Source: UBA8522 sp035528895 (lineage in GTDB: Bacteria > Acidobacteriota > Aminicenantia > Aminicenantales > UBA8522). Taken from it: a stretch of DNA of 11,919 nucleotides. The notes below the pieces were generated by a model. It ran no database searches. It saw only the letters and a program-made list of their open reading frames with translations, and had not been told where the DNA came from. Where the stretch lies: assembly GCA_035528895.1 (NCBI GenBank), contig DATKXS010000192.1:1-11919 (forward strand), written 5' to 3'. The translations under genes were made by a program, and so were the position numbers. This document shows positions 5,824 through 11,759 of this stretch, in pieces; position 1 is the stretch's first letter; every line of letters starts with the position of its first letter.

Positions 5824-6252
5824 TCAGAACTTGCCGGTGGAGCCGAAGCCGCCCTCGCCCCGCGACGTCTCGTCGAGTTCATCCTCGGCGACGTCGACGA
5901 CCTCGACCGCCTGGACGGGCTGGATGAGCATCTGGGCGACCTTCTGCCCCCGCTTGAAAACGTAAGGCTTCTTGCCGAGGTTGACCATGACAACCTTGAC
6001 CTCGCCCCGGTAGCCGGCATCCACCACCCCCGCCAGCCTGTGCACACCCTGGAGCGAAATCCCGCTCTTGTCCCAGATAAGCCCGACATACCCCCCGGGA
6101 ATGGCCATCTTGACGCCGGTCGGGACGGCCTTCACCTCTCCTGCGCCGAGCACAACTTCCTCGGCGGCGAACAGGTCCATGCCTGCGTCCCCCGGGTGTC
6201 CATAGACCGGCAGTTTAGCCCCCGCGCTGATTCGTTTCACTCTCAGTTTCAT
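5824..6252 (-). CDS. dut: Deoxyuridine 5'-triphosphate nucleotidohydrolase (dUTPase)
   Basis: This is a trimeric-type dUTPase of 142 residues that hydrolyses dUTP to dUMP and pyrophosphate, keeping uracil out of DNA and feeding dTMP synthesis. All five family motifs are in order. Motif 1 is DAGMDLFA (22-29) and motif 2 is WDKSGIS (60-66), an Asp-Lys-Ser-Gly form of the usual Arg-Ser-Gly. Motif 3 is GVVDAGYRGEV (75-85), with catalytic Asp78. Motif 4 is RGQKVAQMLI (101-110) and motif 5 is RGEGGFGSTGKF (131-142), with the substrate-stacking Phe136. The gene is complete, with a weak ribosome site before ATG 6252. It is 261 bases downstream of nrdG on the same strand, so the two enzymes could be co-transcribed, although repeats fill the gap. 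Confidence 0.96.
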   Translation of the reverse strand: MKLRVKRISAGAKLPVYGHPGDAGMDLFAAEEVVLGAGEVKAVPTGVKMAIPGGYVGLIWDKSGISLQGVHRLAGVVDAGYRGEVKVVMVNLGKKPYVFKRGQKVAQMLIQPVQAVEVVDVAEDELDETSRGEGGFGSTGKF

Positions 6253-6271
6253 CGCTTGTCTCAGAATTCGT

Positions 6272-6310
6272 GCCCCCTCTCCTCAATCCTCCCCCACAAG
6301 GGGGGAGGAG
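6272..6310. repeat. Family B hairpin repeat with perfect 9-bp stem
   Basis: GCCCCCTCTCCTCAA is followed by TCCTCCCCC (6287-6295), loop ACAAG and GGGGGAGGA (6301-6309). The stem is identical to the copy at 11682-11704, whose loop is ACCAG. It lies 20 bases upstream of the dut start codon. Confidence 0.7.
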
Positions 6311-6327
6311 AAAAAAGTGACACCTCA

Positions 6328-6412
6328 GGAATTAAGGGGACACTTACCTTAATTCACGACAAGACACGAATATTGTCAGCATCTGAATTAAGTTTAGTGT
6401 CACCTTAATTCC
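6328..6412. mobile_element. 85-bp family C miniature element with 29-bp terminal inverted repeats
   Basis: The left end (6328-6356) reads GGAATTAAGGGGACACTTAC and continues CTTAATTCA. The reverse complement of the right end (6384-6412) reads GGAATTAAGGTGACACTAAA and continues CTTAATTCA. Only a few mismatches separate the two. The 27-base interior codes for nothing, so it is non-autonomous. Related single ends are at 4853-4879 and 11760-11794. Repeats built on AAGGGGACACT/CTTAATTC are reminiscent of the REP-like sequences mobilised by IS200-type Y1 transposases, but no such gene is in the window. The stretch 6413-6513 has no other feature. Confidence 0.65.
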
Positions 6413-6513
6413 CGCTGCGGTCGCCTCCCCGCCCTCCGTATTCCAGTTTACGACTCTCCTTCCGGCTTGCAGCCCTCTCTCCTCCCCGCCTCTCCTGCCC
6501 AGCCCGGCGCCTC

Positions 6514-7212
6514 TCATACCCCCTCGACCCGGACCTCATCAAAATACGGCTTGACCAGCTCGGCTATGCGGCTGATGGTCTCCTCCGGGTAGGGATCGAC
6601 CTGGGCGAAGATCTTGTCCAACGTATTCCGGTTCGAAAACTGCTGGATCTGGAAGCGCTTGGCCCGGTGGAGCATCTGGGCGATCTCCAACAGGTCCTTC
6701 TCCCCGACCAGCCCGGGGACGACCGTGGTCCGGAAGGTGTAGGGCAGCTCGCACTTCCGGACGATCTCGATGCTGCGGGCGATATCGTCCTCGGAGACCT
6801 CGGAGCGGGTGATCTGCTTGTACTTGTGGAGGGGCGACTTGACGTCCATAGCGATATGATCGACGAGCTGGGCGCCGATAAGATCGGCCAGCCGGTCCGG
6901 CCGCGAGCCGTTGGTGTCCAGCTTGACCAGCATGTTCCGGTCCTTGATGACCCGGAGCAACACTTCCAGGTCTTCCCAGATGAGCGGCTCGCCGCCGCTG
7001 ACACAGACCGCCTCCAGCCAGTCCCGGCGGCTCTCGAGAAAGGCGATGAAATAGTCCAAGGGAATGGTGTCGAGCGCCTCCGGCCTCAGCACGAGATCGG
7101 CGTTATGGCAGAAGGGGCAACGGAAATTGCACCCGCCCAGAAAAACCGTCGCCGAGATGAACCCCGGGAAATCGAGGGGCGCGAACTTCTCTAGGCCCTT
7201 GATCTCAACCAA
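6514..7212 (-). CDS. nrdG: Anaerobic ribonucleoside-triphosphate reductase activating protein (radical SAM)
   Basis: This 232-residue radical-SAM enzyme would install the glycyl radical on NrdD using S-adenosylmethionine and a 4Fe-4S cluster. The cluster motif is C28-x3-C32-x2-C35 in GGCNFRCPFCHN. The SAM-contacting SGGEPL is at 72-77, and the later strand LVKLDTNGSRP is typical of the family. It is longer than E. coli NrdG (about 150 residues) and resembles the longer branch, often annotated as NrdG/PFL-activase-like. The start is TTG 7212, supported by GGAG 8 bases upstream, inside the preceding gene. The 22-base overlap with the redoxin gene suggests translational coupling. The neighbourhood assigns its substrate to NrdD and not to pyruvate formate-lyase. 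Confidence 0.93.
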   Translation of the reverse strand: MVEIKGLEKFAPLDFPGFISATVFLGGCNFRCPFCHNADLVLRPEALDTIPLDYFIAFLESRRDWLEAVCVSGGEPLIWEDLEVLLRVIKDRNMLVKLDTNGSRPDRLADLIGAQLVDHIAMDVKSPLHKYKQITRSEVSEDDIARSIEIVRKCELPYTFRTTVVPGLVGEKDLLEIAQMLHRAKRFQIQQFSNRNTLDKIFAQVDPYPEETISRIAELVKPYFDEVRVEGV

Positions 7213-7478
7213 CCGTCGAGCTCCGCCTGGTCGTTGAAGATCCTAAGCACCCGGCCCTCCTCCCGCAGCACGAAGACGGGTAGGATGATCGTCCCCTTCT
7301 CGTCGCGCTTGATCTGCCCGAGGTACTCCCGGACACGCATCTTCCCCGCCTTCTCCACCAGGCTCAATTCCTCACCCCGAAGCGGCAGCCCCGCCCCCGC
7401 CGCGGACGCCGTCTTCAAATAATCCTTCAGGGCCTCGCACTTATCACAATTCGGGTAGGTGAAGAGAAGATAGTCCAT
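7191..7478 (-). CDS. Glutaredoxin/NrdH-like thiol redoxin encoded within the class III RNR operon
   Basis: The protein has 95 residues. The redox motif is C11-x2-C14 in FTYPNCDKCEALKDYL, at the end of the first beta strand as in glutaredoxins. TIILPVFVL (63-71) supplies the cis-Pro strand that packs against the motif, and the C-terminal helix is DQAELDGWL. A charged insertion of about 30 residues (VEKAGKMRVREYLGQIKRDE) lies between the two halves. It starts 6 bases after the nrdD stop and overlaps nrdG by 22 bases. That placement suggests it reduces the active-site disulfide of NrdD or another operon protein. Some NrdD classes are known to use thioredoxin- or glutaredoxin-type donors instead of formate, but whether this one does is inference. 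Confidence 0.8.
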   Translation of the reverse strand: MDYLLFTYPNCDKCEALKDYLKTASAAGAGLPLRGEELSLVEKAGKMRVREYLGQIKRDEKGTIILPVFVLREEGRVLRIFNDQAELDGWLRSRA

Positions 7479-7484
7479 GGCCGC

Positions 7485-9557
7485 CTACTGGATCTTCTCG
7501 TAGGGCGTCCGGTCCTTGAACTCCTGCTGCTTGCCGTCGTTCCAGGTCCGGATCGGCCGGAGGTAGCCGACGATCCGGGAGAAGACCTCGGTGTCAAAGC
7601 CGCACTTCGGGCATTTCGGGTGCTCGCCCCTCAGGTAGCCGTGGTTGTAGCAGATCGAGAAGGTCGGGGTGATGCTGAAGTAGGGGATCTTGGTCTGGGC
7701 GATCTTCTTGACCAGTTTGCGGCAGGTCTCGCGGTCGATGGACTCGGGGAGGAAGGTGTGGAAGATGGTGCCGCCGGTGTAGAGGCTCTGGACGTCCTGC
7801 TGGTGCTGGAGCGCCTCGAAGACGTCGCGGGTGGCATCGACGTTGAGCTGGGTGGAGTTGGTAAGGTAGGGGTGCTTCTCGGTGCCCGAGGTGATGATGT
7901 TTTTGTATTTCGCCCTGTCTTTCCGGGCCAGCCGGTAGGAAGTGGATTCGGCCGGGGTGGCCTCGAGGTTGTAGAGGCTTCCCGTCTCCTCCTGGAACTG
8001 CTTCAGGATGCCGCGCATGAAGGTCAGCGTCTCGACGGCGAATTCCTTTCCCTCGGGAGTGCCGATCCCCCGGCCCAGGAGGTTCAGGCAGGCCTCGTGC
8101 ATCCCGAGGATGCCGATGGTCGAGAAATGGTTGTCGAAGTGGCCGAGGTAGACGAGGGTGTAGGGCATCAGCCCCTTCTTGAGCATGTTGTTGACCACTT
8201 CGCGCTTGGTCTCGAGCGACTCCTTGGCCAGGACCATCAGGTCGGTGAGCTTGATAAAGAACTCCTCCCTGGTCTTGGCCTCGTAGCCGATGCGGTTGAG
8301 GTTGAGGGTGACCACCCCGATCGAGCCCGTCGAATCGCCGGGCCCCCAGATATTCCCGGGGCGGCGCAGCAGCTCCCGCTGGTCGAGGTTGAGGCGGCAG
8401 CACATCGCCCGGATGTCGCCGGGGTTCAGGTTGGTGCCGATGTAGTTCTGGAAGTAAGGGAGCCCGTACTTGGCGGTGGCCTCGAAGAGCAGGTCGGCGA
8501 TCGGCGTATCCCAGGCGAATTCACGGCTGAGGTTGTAGGTCGGGATGGGGAAGGTGAAGACCCGGCCCTTCTGGTCGCCCTCGATCATGAGCTCGAGGAA
8601 GGCCCGGTTGATCATGTCCATCTCTTCCTGGTAGTCGCCGTAGACCGAGTCCTGCTCGCCGCCGCCGACGATGACCTTTTTATCCTTCATGTCGTCCGGG
8701 ACGTTAAGGTCGAAGGTGAGGTTGGAGAAGGGCGTCTGCCAGCCCCAGCGCGAGGGCACGTTGAGGCCGAAGATGAGCTTCTGGATGTCCTGCTTGACCC
8801 GGTCATAGTCGAGCCCATCGAAGCGGACGAAGGGCGCGAGCAGCGTGTCGACCGAGGAGAAGGCCTGGGCGCCGGCGAACTCGCCCTGCATCGTCCCGAT
8901 GAAGTTGACCATGTGGAGGGTGGCCGTCTCGAGGTGCTTGGCCGGGTGGGAGTGGACCTGGTTGGGGACGTGCCCGAAGCCCTTGCGGAGGAGTTTTTCG
9001 AGCGACCAGCCGGCGCAGTAGCCGACGATAGGATAGGAGAGGTCGTGGATGTGGAACTCGCCGTCCTGGTGGGCCTTTTTGATGCGCTCACTGTAGAGAT
9101 GGTTGAGGGCGAAGTTGGAGAGGACCTCGCCGGAGACGCGGGCGTTGAGCCCGGAGAAGCTGATCACACCCTCGTTGCTGTTCTCCCGGATCTTCCAGTC
9201 GACGTCGCTGATGTAGTCCTTGATCAGCCGCTCCAGGTTGAGGCCTGTCCGCCTGGCCTCGCGGATGGACTTGTGGCGCTCGCGGTAGAGGATGTAGGAC
9301 TTGGCGACATCGTGGTAGCCCTGCTTCATCAGGACCATTTCGACGATGTCCTGGATCTGCTCCACGGAAGGGGTGGTGTAACCGCCGAACTTGTCCTCGA
9401 CCATGAAGGTGGCGATGTCGGAGACGGTCTTGGCGGCCGCGCGGTCGTTGATCCCGTTGGCCTCCATGGCCTTGAAAACGGCGTTGGTGATCTTGTCCTG
9501 GACGAAATCGACGACAGTTCCATCTCTTTTTTTGATCCTGGAAATACCGCGGGTCAT
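7485..9557 (-). CDS. nrdD: Anaerobic (class III) ribonucleoside-triphosphate reductase
   Basis: This 690-residue glycyl-radical enzyme converts NTPs to dNTPs without oxygen. Residues 3-95 are an ATP-cone allosteric domain (SRIKKRDGTVVDFVQDKI onward). The catalytic barrel shows HIHDLSYPIVGYCAGWSL (169-186), where Cys181 is the likely thiyl-radical residue, and AMCCRLNLD (384-392). It also contains GSIGVVTLNL and LEATPAEST (531-539). The C-terminal glycyl loop is SRIVGYLRP with Gly664. A likely zinc site before it, ICYNHGYLRGEHPKCPKCG (635-653), offers Cys636, Cys649 and Cys652 plus a histidine, where E. coli has four cysteines. The start is well defined: AGGAGG lies 6 bases before ATG 9557. 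It is first in an operon with a redoxin and nrdG, behind a promoter and two NrdR-like boxes. It indicates anaerobic growth. Confidence 0.96.
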   Translation of the reverse strand: MTRGISRIKKRDGTVVDFVQDKITNAVFKAMEANGINDRAAAKTVSDIATFMVEDKFGGYTTPSVEQIQDIVEMVLMKQGYHDVAKSYILYRERHKSIREARRTGLNLERLIKDYISDVDWKIRENSNEGVISFSGLNARVSGEVLSNFALNHLYSERIKKAHQDGEFHIHDLSYPIVGYCAGWSLEKLLRKGFGHVPNQVHSHPAKHLETATLHMVNFIGTMQGEFAGAQAFSSVDTLLAPFVRFDGLDYDRVKQDIQKLIFGLNVPSRWGWQTPFSNLTFDLNVPDDMKDKKVIVGGGEQDSVYGDYQEEMDMINRAFLELMIEGDQKGRVFTFPIPTYNLSREFAWDTPIADLLFEATAKYGLPYFQNYIGTNLNPGDIRAMCCRLNLDQRELLRRPGNIWGPGDSTGSIGVVTLNLNRIGYEAKTREEFFIKLTDLMVLAKESLETKREVVNNMLKKGLMPYTLVYLGHFDNHFSTIGILGMHEACLNLLGRGIGTPEGKEFAVETLTFMRGILKQFQEETGSLYNLEATPAESTSYRLARKDRAKYKNIITSGTEKHPYLTNSTQLNVDATRDVFEALQHQQDVQSLYTGGTIFHTFLPESIDRETCRKLVKKIAQTKIPYFSITPTFSICYNHGYLRGEHPKCPKCGFDTEVFSRIVGYLRPIRTWNDGKQQEFKDRTPYEKIQ

Positions 9558-9615
9558 CGCGCGCCTCCTTCCTCCCTATAGACAGCGGAAACCGGGCAAG
9601 CGGCCGACATCATGA

Positions 9616-9631
9616 ATGCCATATTTAGTGT
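9616..9631. promoter_or_regulatory. NrdR-like box, distal to the promoter
   Basis: ATGCCATATTTAGTGT matches 12 of 16 positions of the published NrdR box consensus acaCwAtATaTwGtgt as I recall it, including the AT-T-core and the TAGTGT right arm. It lies exactly 16 bp from the second box. It sits in the predicted 5' untranslated region of nrdD. Confidence 0.6.
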
Positions 9632-9647
9632 GCTTTGCCGGCCAAAT

Positions 9648-9663
9648 CTACAAAATATTGTAG
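9648..9663. promoter_or_regulatory. NrdR-like box, proximal to the promoter
   Basis: CTACAAAATATTGTAG is a near-perfect palindrome, with arms CTACAA and TTGTAG, and matches 12 of 16 positions of the NrdR consensus. Its centre is 32 bp (about three helical turns) from the centre of the other box, the tandem spacing expected of the ATP-cone repressor NrdR. It lies about 5-20 bases downstream of the predicted transcription start, so binding should block initiation. The nrdR gene is not in the window. Confidence 0.65.
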
Positions 9664-9674
9664 TTTTCGGCCTG

Positions 9675-9703
9675 AATTTACTCCTCTCAAAAGAGCTTGT
9701 CAA
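9675..9703 (-). promoter_or_regulatory. Sigma-70-like promoter of the nrdD-redoxin-nrdG operon
   Basis: On the minus strand a perfect TTGACA (9703-9698) and TAAATT (9680-9675) are separated by exactly 17 bp. Transcription would start near 9668, giving a leader of about 110 bases that contains both NrdR-like boxes and the strong ribosome site of nrdD. Confidence 0.65.
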
Positions 9704-9753
9704 GGGTGATTTTTAAATTTTTTTCGCCTGAATTCCTCCCCCCGATGGCTGAC

Positions 9754-9782
9754 TTGAATAATTCATAAATACAGGAAATAAT
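9754..9782 (+). promoter_or_regulatory. Candidate promoter of the YjbQ-family gene
   Basis: TTGAAT (9754-9759) and AATAAT (9777-9782) are 17 bp apart, in an AT-rich stretch. The gene starts 137 bases downstream, with repeats in between. Both boxes deviate from consensus, so this is tentative. Confidence 0.35.
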
Positions 9783-9795
9783 ATCCCTCGCCCTT

Positions 9796-9898
9796 TAATG
9801 GGAGCAGAAAATGATCTGCTTCTCTCTCCCTGCGACGGGAGAAGAGAATGGCCTGCTCCTCCCTCTCCCTTTGATGGGAGAGGGTTGGGGAGAGGGTG
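9796..9898. repeat. Tandem CTCCC/GGGAG hairpins, including an intact family A copy
   Basis: Three related blocks follow each other. The first is CCCTTTAATGGGAG (9793-9806). The second is CTTCTCTCTCCCTGCGACGG with its GGAGAAGAG tail (about 9820-9848). The third is the family A copy, with perfect 9-bp arms CCCTCTCCC (9861-9869) and GGGAGAGGG (9876-9884) and the family tail TTGGGGAGAGGGTGAA. The first two look like diverged copies separated by short spacers containing the echo ATGATCTGCT/ATGGCCTGCT. They would fold in the leader of the YjbQ-family transcript, 20 bases before its start codon. Confidence 0.6.
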
Positions 9899-9918
9899 AA
9901 TATTAAGAGAGGTCAGCC

Positions 9919-10314
9919 ATGAAAAAATTCGATGTGCAAACGCCGACCCGGGAGGCCTTCGTCGACATCACCCGGCCGGTCGAGGACGAGGTTCGGAAGT
10001 CGAAAGTCCAATCGGGAATATGCGTCGTCTACGTGCCGCATACGACCGCCGCCGTGACCATCAACGAGAACGCCGATCCGACAGTCAGGCAGGACCTCCT
10101 GATGGCCCTACGCAAGGCGATTCCCGACTCCCTCCCCTACGCCCACTCGGAGGGCAACTCGCCGGCCCACGTCAAGTCGAGCCTCGTGGGAGCGTCGATT
10201 GCTATCCCGATCGAGGACGGGAAGCTCGTCCTGGGCACATGGCAGGGAATCTTTTTCTGCGAGTTCGACGGCCCCCGCCGCCGCCAGGTCTACATCAAGA
10301 TCATCCCCTCTTAA
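9919..10314 (+). CDS. yjbQ: YjbQ/UPF0047 family protein
   Basis: This complete 131-residue protein matches the YjbQ/UPF0047 family in length and all signatures. They are VYVPHTTAAVTINENADP (37-54) with His41, AHSEGNSPAHVKSSLVG (75-91) with His76, Glu78 and His84, and LGTWQGIFFCEFDGPRRRQV (105-124). The histidines line a pocket at the subunit interface in known structures. E. coli YjbQ has been linked to a secondary thiamine-phosphate synthase activity, but the physiological role of the family is unsettled. AGAGAGG lies 6 bases before the ATG. It is divergent from nrdD and convergent with the small membrane protein downstream, so it appears to be a single-gene unit. Confidence 0.92.
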   Translation: MKKFDVQTPTREAFVDITRPVEDEVRKSKVQSGICVVYVPHTTAAVTINENADPTVRQDLLMALRKAIPDSLPYAHSEGNSPAHVKSSLVGASIAIPIEDGKLVLGTWQGIFFCEFDGPRRRQVYIKIIPS

Positions 10315-10335
10315 AAGCTGTAAAATATTCTCCTT

Positions 10336-10665
10336 CTATTTCTTCACTTCTATCGGCTTCAAAGTTGATTTTACTTCGACATTCTTCACGTCCACCGGCA
10401 GAAGAGAATTTTTTACTTGCACTGGAATCGCCGCCGTATTCACCACTTCAACGGGCAATTTATCAATAATGCCAATCAATATCGAATCCCAATTTTGTCC
10501 GGGTAGCCGTTCAATCGCCTTAATTCGGACATCAACAATATCAGGTGTAGAGCCATACAGCATGGGAAATAACCTAACCTCTTGAAGGCAAATGAAAACA
10601 AGGCAAAGGGCAATGACGGTGAGAATAAATTTTGTGTAGTTGTCAACCCGCATTTTTGATTCCAT
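10336..10665 (-). CDS. Small membrane-anchored protein with P[VI]xV repeats, unknown function
   Basis: I do not recognise a characterised family in this 109-residue protein. Residues 13-29 (FILTVIALCLVFICLQE) form one transmembrane segment after a short N-terminus with both charges. The rest is probably outside the cytoplasm. The C-terminus repeats a short beta-like unit: LPVEVVN (70-76), IPVQVKN (80-86), LPVDVKN (89-95) and KPIEVKK (103-109). ATG 10665 is preferred over ATG 10651 because GGAGG lies 5 bases upstream. Codon use is more AT-rich than in the metabolic genes, like the adjacent RelE/Phd pair, which may indicate acquired DNA. It is 21 bases from the end of the convergent yjbQ gene. 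The upstream gap 10666-10782 shows no feature beyond this ribosome site. Confidence 0.75.
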   Translation of the reverse strand: MESKMRVDNYTKFILTVIALCLVFICLQEVRLFPMLYGSTPDIVDVRIKAIERLPGQNWDSILIGIIDKLPVEVVNTAAIPVQVKNSLLPVDVKNVEVKSTLKPIEVKK

Positions 10666-10782
10666 CCTTTCCTCCTTTTAAAAATTTCCTTTTTCCGCGA
10701 GGTGGCGAACTCCCGCTCCGGGCGATGAATCTCCCCTCGTCACCATTTCAAATTGGCAGGGAGCCGGGGCCATCGTTCATCC

Positions 10783-11070
10783 TTACCCCAGCTTTAGTCT
10801 CTTAAGAATTCTTTCGAGCTCTTTGCGGTCCATAATCCTCATGACGGTCACAACTGGATCCTTAATTTGATAGATAATTCTGAAGTCTCCGGAGCGGAGT
10901 CTGTAGAGAGGGGCTTTAAATCCCTTGAGCTTTTTTCTATTTCCTCCCGATAAAAACCGATTTGAGCAAAGGCTCTGGATAGCGGAGAGGATTTTCGCTC
11001 GAAGCTCATCTGGAATACGATTCAGGTCATCAGCCGCTGATTGAGTTAACTGAACGCTGAAGCGTCTCAA
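10783..11070 (-). CDS. RelE/ParE-superfamily toxin
   Basis: The protein has 95 residues. The fold signatures are an N-terminal strand FSVQLTQSAADDLNRIP, two helices, then LKGFKAPLYRLRSGDFRIIYQI (48-69) and the ending VTVMRIMDRKELER. The conserved Leu-Arg-x-Gly-Asp-[FY]-Arg motif is intact, as is the late Asp-Arg. RelE members cut mRNA in the ribosomal A site and ParE members poison gyrase; this sequence is closer to RelE by motif, but that is a judgement by eye. The only sensible start is TTG 11070, two bases after the antitoxin stop, implying translational coupling and low toxin output. Confidence 0.88.
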   Translation of the reverse strand: MRRFSVQLTQSAADDLNRIPDELRAKILSAIQSLCSNRFLSGGNRKKLKGFKAPLYRLRSGDFRIIYQIKDPVVTVMRIMDRKELERILKRLKLG

Positions 11071-11072
11071 AA

Positions 11073-11330
11073 TTATTTTTCTGAAGCAGATAGATATTCA
11101 ACAAGAGAAATCACCTTGCCGGCTTTAAGGTCTTTCTCGGCAGCGGCAATCTTTCGTCTTATGGTCGGACTGTGTTCTATGATGAAGTCCTCAAGATCTT
11201 CTTCTGTGAGGGGAAGAAGAGAGGCCGCTGGTTTTCCCCGATAAGTGATGATCAAGGGCTTGCCTTGCATGACTTCTCTTAAAAGTTCATTCGTTTTATT
11301 TTTCAGATCGACCGTATTTGCTACCTTCAT
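11073..11330 (-). CDS. Phd/RelB-type antitoxin
   Basis: The protein has 85 residues. MKVANTVDLKNKTNELLREV then KPLIITYRGKPAASLLPL is the Phd-type DNA-binding fold. The C-terminal helices (EEDLEDFIIEHSPTIRRKIAAAEKDL) would wrap the toxin. ATG 11330 is preferred over ATG 11336 because GGAGG lies 7 bases before it and only 1 base before the other. It precedes the RelE-type toxin by two bases. A perfect palindrome over the promoter suggests autoregulation. This is the second toxin-antitoxin pair in the window and is unrelated in sequence and operator to the one at 4974. Confidence 0.85.
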   Translation of the reverse strand: MKVANTVDLKNKTNELLREVMQGKPLIITYRGKPAASLLPLTEEDLEDFIIEHSPTIRRKIAAAEKDLKAGKVISLVEYLSASEK

Positions 11331-11348
11331 GGCCATGCCTCCAATATT

Positions 11349-11384
11349 GCTATTATAATAGCTCTTTTAGTAGGAAATAATCAA
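11349..11384 (-). promoter_or_regulatory. Promoter with 14-bp perfect palindrome upstream of the Phd/RelE pair
   Basis: On the minus strand TTGATT (11384-11379) is followed after 18 bp by TATTAT (11360-11355); an overlapping TATAAT (11357-11352) has a 21-bp spacer. The -10 region lies inside the perfect palindrome GCTATTATAATAGC (11349-11362), a natural operator for antitoxin binding that would occlude RNA polymerase. Confidence 0.55.
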
Positions 11385-11392
11385 GAAAAAAA

Positions 11393-11650
11393 TTACCCTA
11401 TATCTGGAACCGGCCGGAAATGCGAATTTTTAGCTCCAGCAACGAGGTTACGAATAATGTAACCTAAGAGCACGATGCAAACCGTGACTGAGTTGATCTT
11501 CCGCCTCTCTCCCCCCCTGGGGGCGTCTTCGATGAAACGGTCATCCGGAATATTCTCGCCGACCGTTCTTCCCACCAGCTTCTTATAATCGATCAGATCC
11601 TGTTTGGAGATGTGGAAGGCGGGATGAGAAGGCGGTAATCTAAGCGGGGA
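11393..11650 (-). pseudogene. Probable remnant of a coding region, unknown family
   Basis: On the minus strand one frame reads HPAFHISKQDLIDYKKLVGR then TVGENIPDDRFIEDAP, with gene-like codon choice. It then runs into a G-rich block (RGGERR, 11505-11525) and a different-looking stretch, VTVCIVLLGYIIRNLVAGAK, to the stop at 11393. Upstream the frame continues only through family A and B repeats, giving proline- and arginine-rich sequence, so there is no credible start. It may be a fragment of a decayed gene broken by repeats. A real short protein is not excluded. Confidence 0.3.
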
Positions 11651-11667
11651 CGGTCCTATTTTCTCGT

Positions 11668-11704
11668 CCCCCTCTCCTCTATCCTCCCCCACCAGGGGGG
11701 AGGA
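11668..11704. repeat. Family B hairpin repeat
   Basis: CCCCCTCTCCTCTA is followed by TCCTCCCCC (11682-11690), loop ACCAG and GGGGGAGGA (11696-11704). Head, stem and loop nearly equal those of the copy at 6272-6310. It is separated by 11 bases from a family A copy. Confidence 0.7.
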
Positions 11705-11715
11705 ATTATTTAAAC

Positions 11716-11750
11716 GCCTCTCCCTTGATGGGAGAGGCCACGGGAGAGGG
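11716..11750. repeat. Intact family A hairpin repeat (empty-site copy)
   Basis: The perfect 9-bp arms GCCTCTCCC (11716-11724) and GGGAGAGGC (11730-11738) enclose the loop TTGAT. The tail CACGGGAGAGGG completes the family pattern. Positions 11717-11737 are the exact reverse complement of the family A hairpin at 580-735 once the inserted element and one TCA are removed. Confidence 0.7.
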
Positions 11751-11759
11751 TGCAAGAAG

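Noticed and set aside
7620..9581. A 653-codon open frame on the plus strand opposite nrdD
   Set aside because: It mirrors the codon structure of nrdD. Its translation is rich in V, G, D, E and L repeats with no family motif, as expected opposite a GC-rich gene.
9793..9898. A CRISPR array
   Set aside because: The repeated blocks are diverged hairpins of unequal length with no uniform spacers and no cas gene nearby.
9783..9918. A thiamine-pyrophosphate riboswitch before the YjbQ-family gene
   Set aside because: The conserved CTGAGA-type core of the TPP riboswitch is not present; the leader is accounted for by repeats.
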